Source of the DNA: Argopecten irradians
Taxonomy: Eukaryota; Mollusca; Bivalvia; Pectinida; Pectinidae
Length of the DNA stretch: 64,000 nucleotides
Reading direction: 5' to 3'
Assembly: GCF_041381155.1 (NCBI RefSeq)
Contig: NC_091137.1
Span: 16,735,765-16,799,764 of the forward strand
This document shows, in pieces, positions 56,687-64,000 of this stretch; position 1 is the first letter of the stretch, and the number at the start of each line of letters is the position of its first letter. The notes under the pieces are model-generated. The model worked only from the letters and a program-made list of their open reading frames with translations. It was not told the origin of the DNA and searched no databases. Position numbers and translations under genes: made by a program.

Positions 56687-59600
56687 CTGTAATTAATTAA
56701 ATATATAGATTTATCACATAGTAGAGGAACAGATAAATCTGTAATTAATTAAATATATAGATTTATCATATAGTAGAGGAACAGATAAATCTGTAATTAA
56801 TTAAATATATAGATTTAACATATAGTAGAGGAACAGATAAATCTGTAATTAATTAAATATATAGATTTATCACATAGTAGAGGAACAGATAAATCTGTAA
56901 TTAATTATGTATATAGAGTTATCATATAGTAGAGGAACAGATAAATCTGTAATTAATTAAATATATAGATTTATCACATAGTAGAGGAACAGATAAATCT
57001 GTAATTAATTAAATATATAGATTTATCACATAGTAGAGGAACAGATAAATCTGTAATTAATTAAATATATAGATTTATCACATAGTAGAGGAACAGATAA
57101 ATCTGTAATTAATTAAATATATAGATTTATCATATAGTAGAGGAAATCGATAAATTGTATTATAATAATCTGATTATAAATAGTAGAGGAACAGATAAAT
57201 CTGTAATTAATTAAATATATAGATTTAACATATAGTAGAGGAACAGATAAATCTGTAATTAATTAAATATATAGATTTAACATATAGTAGGGGAACAGAT
57301 AAATCTGTAATTAATTAAATATATAGATTTATCACATAGTAGGGGAACAGATAAATCTGTAATTAACTAAATATATAGATTTAACATATAGTAGAGAACA
57401 GATAAATTGTATAATAATAATAGATTACTATATAGAGGAACAGATGATAATATATAGACAGATAATCTGTAATTAACTAAATATATAGATTTAACATATA
57501 GTAGAGGAACAGATAAATCTGTAATTAACTAAATATATAGATTTAACATATAGTAGAGGAACAGATAAATCTGTAATTAACTAAATATATAGATTTAACA
57601 TATAGTAGAGGAACAGATAAATATGTAATTAACTAAATATATAGATTTAACATATAGTAGAGGAACAGATAAATCTGTAATTAATCAAATACAATTTGTA
57701 TATAGATTTAACATATAGTAGGGGAACAGATAAATCTGTAATTAACTAAATATATAGATTTAACATATAGTAGAGGAACAGATAAATCTGTAATCAATTA
57801 AATATATAGATTTAACATATAGTAGAGGAACAGATAAATCTGTAATCAATTAAATATATAGATTTAACATATAGTAGAGGAACAGATAAATCTGTAATTA
57901 ACTAAATATATAGATTTAACATATAGTAGATGAACAAATAAATCTGTAATTAACTAAATATATAGATTTAACATATAGTAGGGGAACAGATAAATCTGTA
58001 ATTAATCAAATACAATTTGTATATAGATTTAACATATAGTAGGGGAACAGATAAATCTGTAATTAATTAAATATAACATATAGCCAAGGAACAGATACAT
58101 ATGTAACTAATTAAATATAGATGCATTCGATAACACCAAGGAAGCAATAGATCTGTAATTGATTAAATATATTAGATATGCTCTGATTTTCCACTATTTT
58201 TATTGGCTAATACTTGGTCACGTGACGTTCAATATATAGCATATTGACTCGGTGTTTCTAAAAATGCTAATAACCCTTTGCGAACTGCATAGCCAAATGC
58301 TGCATTCTTCAGTCTTATAATGACCGAGGTCGTAGCCCGAGGCCATTATTTTAAATTGGACCGATACAAAGGTCCTTAACTTTTTATACTAGATATGTCA
58401 TTTCTTCACAAAGGAATATTAACTCTGTGTTTCTAAAAATGGAAATACCGAGTCGATATGCTATATAATGAAAGTCACGTGACCATGTATTAGCCAATTA
58501 AAAATAGTGGAAAATCAGAGCATACATTGTATCTAATATTTATCTTTAATGAATAGCTATAGAGAACGATCAGGAAATTATTTACTTATATATTTACCAA
58601 ATAAATGAATTTTCAAAATATGACATTATTTAAATGCTATAATAAAGCTCGTGTTCGACGATATTATAATATCTTTTTACGTTTATAGTTCGGACACAAT
58701 GGTCACAATGGCTGTGCTGAGGTTTGCTGTACTTACGAAAGCTGTGTCGGACGCGAAGACGTGCTCTCGTAGAGACAAAAGGTTCATCATCATAATAAGC
58801 ATATGGATCAGATAGGCACAGTAGGTTAGTCTACCGAGTGGTATAAACGGTTTCCACGATAGAATAGTGTTCACAAAACCTATCAAAGATATATTATGAT
58901 TATTATTAATAGATAGATAAATTAATAAATGAATAAATAAATAATTTAATCTAAAAAATACTTTCTCTCTTTCTTTATATTGCAAATATGTCTTCCATAA
59001 GATCAAGATAACGAACATATGATTTTCAATGAAATAAAGATTCGGTTTACCTCCATTTCCGGTGGCGCATGCGAATATCACCCAGCTAACACACGCTCCC
59101 CACAAAGTCCTGGAAGTGGAATTATAAAGGGCGGCTACTCCCACATCAACGCGGTCTCCGTTTGCAGCATCATAAATACCATACACAATTAGGCAAGCCA
59201 CAACTGTAGCTACCACCCAGATGAAGAAATTCACATACTGAAAATAAAATTACATTTCACATATGACGAACGTATACAATACTTAAAGTAAAAGAAGTTT
59301 TATATTACATTTTGTTGAATTCATATGATTCATGCAATAATCATTATCCATTAACTAAATATTTATGACCAATATAAAAGAATTGTTTTGTTTCAATTAT
59401 AACGTTAAAATTATTAGAATATATTTTCTGTTTGAGGTTTGATCAAATTTTAATATAGTTTGCTGTCTTTGTTACAATCAAACATGCGTGTCCACAGATA
59501 ATGCCATGTTGCTTACAACATTTTTGTGTGTATAAGGTAATTTGGTTGTTCGTGTTTTCCAACGAATGTCGGCTAATAACGATAATATTAGCAGTATAGA

Positions 59601-62600
59601 ATGAAGTATATCACGACTGCAAGGAAGTTCTAATATTGGCATGATAATATCATTGGAATTCTATTTTCATTTTGTGATAGGAGGCCAGACATTTACATTA
59701 ATTCTTGATATTCTTTATGGATGTGTTGTTGTCACTAGGGGGTTGTTATAGTTAACATACAAAGACCGTACACTCCTCTGGAACACATGGTTCTATATCA
59801 TATTTTTGAATGACATTTACATGGATTTATATCTGAATTCCATATACCCGTGGTTAATTAACCTGATGTTTCGTTATCAAATTTTTATAGATAACATTTA
59901 CGTTTACACTAGCCCCGATCCCAAAAATCGTAAACATGTTTTTCTTACAAAGATATGATGCACAGATCATGCTTTGTAAGTTAGGAACTTCTCGACTATT
60001 ACCGTTATTTACCAGAAATTCAACTGGAACTCTTTTTCGTGACAACATTATTGCATTTCAACTTATTAATAAATTGAATATTTTTTGCGTAGGTAATTTT
60101 GGAATTAAATGCATTGATGAGTCTAAAACTAATTATCTGTATAAAGTACATGTATAAGGTTTCCGTTCTGTAACTGAGATAGTTATTTATAACCCACCTT
60201 GTTAATTTTTACGTTCAGTCCCTTTTGATGGAGAAAGTATCCAGTGAGCATCCCAACAATGTATGGTCCCATCCGGCAGTATGGCTTGATGTAATACAAT
60301 TCCATGTACTCGGCAGATCCAGACCTGTAATATTATCATTATAAAATTAGTTTTAGGAAACTAGTTTATGATTAAAGACACTCAAATGTTCATACTACAT
60401 GTCTGTTCTGAAAGATTTTTGCCTAATTTATTTCGATTGTTAACTAAATTGTTCTAAAACAGACTACTCTTCTGGGAATATGACTTGTGTAATAAAGCCA
60501 TATTTTATGTTAATGTATGTGATAAATAAAAGTACTATACTAGTGTATTGTGGACAATTTTTGATAATCACAAATGTATATTTTATAGTAAATAGTAATA
60601 TTTACTTGCATTTGTGCCGTGCCGTACATGGCTATATTCGGTATAACTTTTTTATTAGTAGAAATAAAGATTAACACACATAAATTCTACCACTAAGCTT
60701 GTCAGATCGCTTGTATTAGATGTTATGACGATACACTTACACCATGTCGACGACTGTGATGGGCAGATCGTTTGTAGCCGATATGACAGCAGTGGTAACA
60801 GTCACGCCAAGCAGGGCCACAGCGACCACAAGGACCCCTATCTTCTTAAAACTACAAGTAAAAACAAATTCGCTATTGTAAAATACCGTATATTCGACTT
60901 GTTTCGCGGGTCAGACTTTTTTCTATTTTTGGCGATTATGACCGAATATTAAATTTTAGCAAACCAACCTTCGCGATCAAGAGCATGTAACGTGGCGCTA
61001 CCCTAATTGAAACATTTTTTGAAGATAATTGTAAAAAAATTCTTACTTGTGCTTTAATCCAGATTTTTTCCTTAATATTCCACAAAAAGATGCTTTTATG
61101 TTTAATTTCATGATTTGCTTATTTGTCAGCAATGCATATATTTATAAATACAGAGCTTGAAAGCATGCCCGGTCCAGCCCTGTGTTTCAGCAAGTTTGAG
61201 TATCCAAAATGAAACACCTCGTAAATTACGTTTGATTAATAAATGTCCAGGTAAAAATGTTTGAATTCATATTAGAAAGTTCAAACATTTTTTTAGTTTA
61301 TTCAAATCACATGTCTTTCTAAAATATTTCATTTAGAAATTATTTTTCTAATTTAAAATATATGGTGTTTTTAGGGTTGTCGCACAACGTCGTTTCCTGG
61401 AGTGTTTCAAAATTCCATTATTTTCATTTTTAAAAACATACAGTAAGCAACTGGAAAGAAAATGACATATTAAATTTGTCACAGTTATTAGCCAGCACCT
61501 TAATTTTTGTTCAGGACAGTTATTGTTAGTTTAGATTGTAAACTGAAAATTCTGTATCACATATTTTAAAAGTGATCCATTTCGGGTAGCGTTCCAAATT
61601 GGGTAGCGTCATGTTATATATCAATTATTGCATGTTATTTTACGGATCAGATTTTCGCGACCATGCCCAAGACCCGCGATTTCGTAAAAATATCACGAAA
61701 ATGGCCGGCTTTACCGTAATACTTATGACATGGCTGAATGAAGCCAATACAAAATAATTGAATCCATTCTATTTTCCTACGAAAAGTCCTATACCAGTGT
61801 TATGATACACTGACATAACGCACAATGTTCGGTCACTTTTACGTCACGCCGGAATTTCATTGGAAAAAGCGTTGAACAGTAAAATAATATAAGCGCAATA
61901 CTATTTTTTTAAATTGAAAAACAGAAAGGATATATTTATTCAATTACGGGAGGACTTTTATCAAAATATTTGTAATATTTATTTTTCTATTGATGTGTTT
62001 TTGTTGAGAAAATGACGTTTTTTGGCGCGACAGATGTAACACGCACCTGTATGCGGTTTCAGTTAAAGTGTCACTGTGGTCATACTGAACACCACATGGC
62101 GGTAAAATTTGACAAAGAGATTCCCCAAACACGAACTATCATAATGTCATTTCGTTATAATGAATTGTGACGTCATACTTCAAAATGGTGGACTTTGTTT
62201 GTAGACTTGCCGATCGACAGATCCGAAGAGAAAAGATAATAAAGTGAAAAAACACAAATACACACAGTACAAAACGGTACTAATACATGAGATAGAGACA
62301 TGAATTGTTAATATAAAAATACGTTTTTCTTCTATTTTAATAACATGTCAGAAAATATAGACTGCGACGTCGTTCTACTTTTTTATCGAACAAAACCTTT
62401 GTCTTGCAGAAATGACACAAAATGAAATTTTTAGATTGACTGTTCTATCACGCAAGTTCACGACGTTGAAAAATGACTTTATATTAGGAAGTATGTTTTC
62501 TATTCAGAATAAAAAAATACGTTTTTGCTCAAATATACGTGTGCGAAATCTCTACTGAAAATTCAAAAAAGTATTCGAAAAATTGCGTTTTTTCTTTGTC

Positions 62601-63849
62601 TTGCAGGTTTGCCGAATGTCGGAAATGACGTCAATTGCGCTCGTCATGTTATAAGATAATGACATCTTTTACATTCAATAACGTTACATAAAAGTGACCG
62701 AACATTGTGCGCGACGTCACTGTAGTTTTTTTTAAACATAACCATGGTCTTTCGCCATCTTTAGGACTAAAACGACAGATTATGTACGTCTAGAATATTT
62801 GTGTATCTTTGCTAGATCTATTACCTTTTCATAATATCCAATATTTTATGAGTCACGTTCGTAAGATATTATGTGAACAAATTCACCGAACAACAAAGCC
62901 ATTCTGTTTTAAAATGATACAATCATTACTGTTCCTATTTATCTAACTGTTTGGTAATGACAATATTAAACTTTTAATTACCAATAAACCTTATTCGAAT
63001 ATTTAAATGAGAGCCAGGAAGGTTAGTTTCGTTTAGATTGTACTTACAAATACAGAGGAACAAGCAGCAACGGACTCACTATGTAAAACTGCATATCATT
63101 GGCTAGATACCAAGTTACTCCCAGGCACTGAAACCGTCACATCAAGCCATTACAAATAAAAGGTTTACCCGGATACTATGTTATATCTCAAACAACGATA
63201 TAACATCGATAGCATTTCATTAACATTTAAAAGTTTGATGAGAATTTTCTTATACACCAAGGAAGGAAAATTACAACGAGACAACAATTCAATATACATG
63301 TAATATGAATCGTGGTTACTAAGTAATCGAAAAGAATAACTACACCCACCTGAAAATCAAGTAGTCATTTCATTGGAATAGGTGAGAATACATTATTTGC
63401 ATCGAAAATAATCACAACTTTCCGAAAGAGAATTAATTATTTTCCGTACTTACCATTTTATCAGAGTGAACAAAGTTATTCACATACAGAAGGTTTGTCC
63501 ACCACGTGGTTGAACAGGAATCGATCTCAAATCCGTCTTTCGGCCATTCAGGTCCGTCGCCAAGGTAACGAGTTAGCGTGGCACTGATCATCAATATCAG
63601 CATGTAAGCCGGGGTAAGTCTATGAGAAAAACAGATTAAATGAAATAACGAAGAACAATGAACAACAAATTAGCATCCATTCCATTGCATATATTCGTTA
63701 AAAAGATCATAAGCTGATAATTATTATTTCAATAATCAATTTGATAAAAGGCCTACCTCCAAAATCGATGAAAGTAGAACAAGAACCAGTTAATCCTTCC
63801 CTTTTCTTTCGTCATCTCTTTCATGAACACATACGCCACGAGTAGGCCG
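56537..63849 (-). CDS. nrf-6-like: nrf-6-like acyltransferase-3 family membrane protein, 3' part (8 exons)
   Basis: In transcript order the exons are 63849-63757, 63619-63454, 63127-63048, 60851-60741, 60324-60198, 59237-59051, 58879-58737 and 56686-56537. All phases agree and give ~351 C-terminal residues; the gene starts beyond the right edge. Family hallmarks in order are LTPAYMLIL, TRYLGDGPEWP, a TWWTNLLYVNNFV segment, TWYLANDMQFYIVSP, YCRMGPYIVGMLTGYFLH, TLWGACVSWVIFAC, ATGNGG/FVNTILSWKPFIPLGRL, TYCAYLIH and FEAPMMALEKVIF. About eight hydrophobic helices are visible. The family (acyltransferase 3, PF01757) includes C. elegans nrf-6/ndg-4, needed for lipid and drug transport in gut. Animals carry many paralogues, so orthology is not claimed. 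The N-terminal NRF domain would lie outside the window. Confidence 0.9.
56674..58176 (-). repeat. 52-bp minisatellite copying the last-exon acceptor, ~27 units
   Basis: Read on the minus strand, each unit is TTTAATTAATTACAG|ATTTATCTGTTCC, then TCTACTATGTGATAAATCTA. This is the branch/acceptor region plus a near copy of the first ~24 bases of the last exon. A few units carry TAACATATAG variants or insertions (57140-57180, 57400-57470). Splicing to a decoy acceptor would meet an in-frame TAA within the unit. The array occupies most of the last intron. Confidence 0.95.
58179..58522. mobile_element. TA-flanked MITE with long terminal inverted repeats
   Basis: 344 bp. TGCTCTGATTTTCCACTATT ... GGTCACGTGAC ... 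ATATAGCATAT on the left is the inverse of the right end, over about 75 bp at roughly 90 percent identity. TA dinucleotides flank both sides (58177-58178, 58523-58524), suggesting a Tc1/mariner-type target. It lies in the last intron of the nrf-6-like gene. Confidence 0.8.
58737..58879 (-). CDS. nrf-6-like: nrf-6-like exon (seventh of those visible)
   Basis: FVNTILSWKPFIPLGRLTYC, then AYLIHMLIMMMNLLSLRE to SDTAF. Phase 1 to 0, donor GTAAGT. Confidence 0.9.
59051..59237 (-). CDS. nrf-6-like: nrf-6-like exon (sixth visible)
   Basis: YVNFFIWVVATVVACLIVYG helix, then TLWGACVSWVIFACATGNGG. Phase 0 to 1, donor GTAAAC. Confidence 0.9.
59238..60197. other. nrf-6-like intron
   Basis: 960 bp, AT-rich, nothing recognised; open frames at 59854-60157 on both strands are unsupported. 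Confidence 0.6.
60198..60324 (-). CDS. nrf-6-like: nrf-6-like exon (fifth visible)
   Basis: SGSAEYMELYYIKPYCRMGP, then YIVGMLTGYFLHQKGLNVK. This contains the family motif KPYCRMGPYIVG. Acceptor AATATTACAG, donor GTGGGT. Confidence 0.9.
60325..60740. other. nrf-6-like intron
   Basis: 416 bp, AT-rich, nothing recognised. Confidence 0.6.
60741..60851 (-). CDS. nrf-6-like: nrf-6-like exon (fourth visible)
   Basis: KKIGVLVVAVALLGVTVTTA transmembrane helix, then SATNDLPITVVDMV. Donor GTAAGT. Phase 2 at both ends. Confidence 0.88.
60852..61807. other. nrf-6-like intron, left part, with repeat fragments
   Basis: Contains a TTTCGCGGGTCAGA-type stretch (60880-60970) loosely matched by an inverted relative at 61640-61720, and the dispersed repeat at 61046-61150. 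No coding signal. Confidence 0.45.
61046..61150 (+). repeat. Dispersed repeat shared with 54411-54530
   Basis: GTGCTTTAATCCAGATTTTT ... TTTCATGATTTGCTTATTTG ... TTTATAAATA, parallel to the copy at 54411. Confidence 0.6.
61808..62722. mobile_element. TA-flanked element, 915 bp, non-coding
   Basis: The ends are inverted. CACTGACATAACGCACAATG then TTCGGTCACTTTTACGT on the left is the inverse of AAAGTGACCGAACATTGTGC then GCGACGTCACTG on the right. TA flanks both sides (61806-61807, 62723-62724). The interior has no long open frame. It lies in an intron of the nrf-6-like gene. Confidence 0.75.
62725..63047. other. nrf-6-like intron, right part
   Basis: AT-rich; nothing recognised. Confidence 0.55.
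63048..63127 (-). CDS. nrf-6-like: nrf-6-like exon (third visible)
   Basis: CLGVTWYLANDMQFYIVSPL, a highly family-specific motif. Phase 0 to 2, donor GTAAGT. Confidence 0.92.
63128..63453. other. nrf-6-like intron
   Basis: 326 bp, AT-rich; nothing recognised. Confidence 0.6.
63454..63619 (-). CDS. nrf-6-like: nrf-6-like exon (second visible)
   Basis: LTPAYMLILMISATLTRYLG then DGPEWPKDGFEIDSCSTTWW and TNLLYVNNFVHSDKM. Phase 2 to 0, donor GTAAGT. Confidence 0.92.
63757..63849 (-). CDS. nrf-6-like: nrf-6-like exon (first visible)
   Basis: GLLVAYVFMKEMTKEKGRIN then WFLFYFHRFWR. Phase 2 at both ends, donor GTAGGC. The upstream exons are beyond the window. Confidence 0.88.
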
Positions 63850-64000
63850 CTGTATAGAATTCATGTCAAACGTTAAAGTCACATTGGATAAAAGAAAAGC
63901 AGGGAATATAATGACATTGTTGTGTTAATTTTTTCTTACAACATATCTCATTCCTTTATAATTCAATTTTGCTTGTTACGAGCATTTTCATTGGCTTAAA

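Overview
The window looks like AT-rich nuclear DNA of an invertebrate animal. A mollusc, perhaps a bivalve, is my best guess. Reasons: multi-exon genes with GT-AG introns, animal-type families (an ENPP6-like phosphodiesterase and an nrf-6-like membrane acyltransferase), decayed non-LTR retrotransposons, several MITE families and a very heavy minisatellite load. Seven tandem arrays fill roughly 18 kb of the 64 kb. No bacterial operons, CRISPR arrays, tRNA or rRNA genes were recognised.

Layout. 1-6 kb: a TTAA-flanked MITE and a 39-bp minisatellite. 6-9 kb: the last three exons of an unrecognised plus-strand gene. 10.6-11.9 kb: the 3' end of a non-LTR retrotransposon. 16.2-19.9 kb: a second, 5'-truncated L1/Tx1-type LINE with perfect 15-bp target-site duplications, a poly-A tail and a large (TATG)n microsatellite. 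20.4-35.6 kb: a complete seven-exon ENPP6-like gene (about 451 aa, all metal ligands and the serine nucleophile present). Three of its introns are swollen by minisatellites of 2.6, 3.0 and 4.6 kb. 35.9-37.0 kb: two TTAA MITEs inserted back to back inside an older inverted-repeat element. 41.3-50.7 kb: a seven-exon gene for ankyrin repeats followed by a trypsin-fold domain with His, Asp and Ser on three different exons (about 1171 aa). 52-54.3 kb: a 52-bp minisatellite. 56.5-63.8 kb: the eight 3'-most exons of a minus-strand acyltransferase-3 (nrf-6-like) gene that runs off the right edge.

The most striking observation is that three intronic minisatellites are built from copies of the adjoining exon-intron junction. 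The intron 2 array of the ENPP6-like gene repeats the end of exon 2 plus its 5' splice site. The intron 3 array repeats the exon 3 donor. The last-intron array of the nrf-6-like gene repeats the 3' splice site plus the start of the last exon. Each gene therefore carries tens of decoy splice sites beside the real one. The units of three other arrays contain donor- or acceptor-like motifs, but no parent exon was found for them.

The three recognised genes have no evident common pathway: a choline-lipid type ectoenzyme, an intracellular repeat/protease-like protein and a multipass acyltransferase. Exon boundaries were deduced by eye from reading frames, splice consensus, phase and remembered family sequence. 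They need transcript support.
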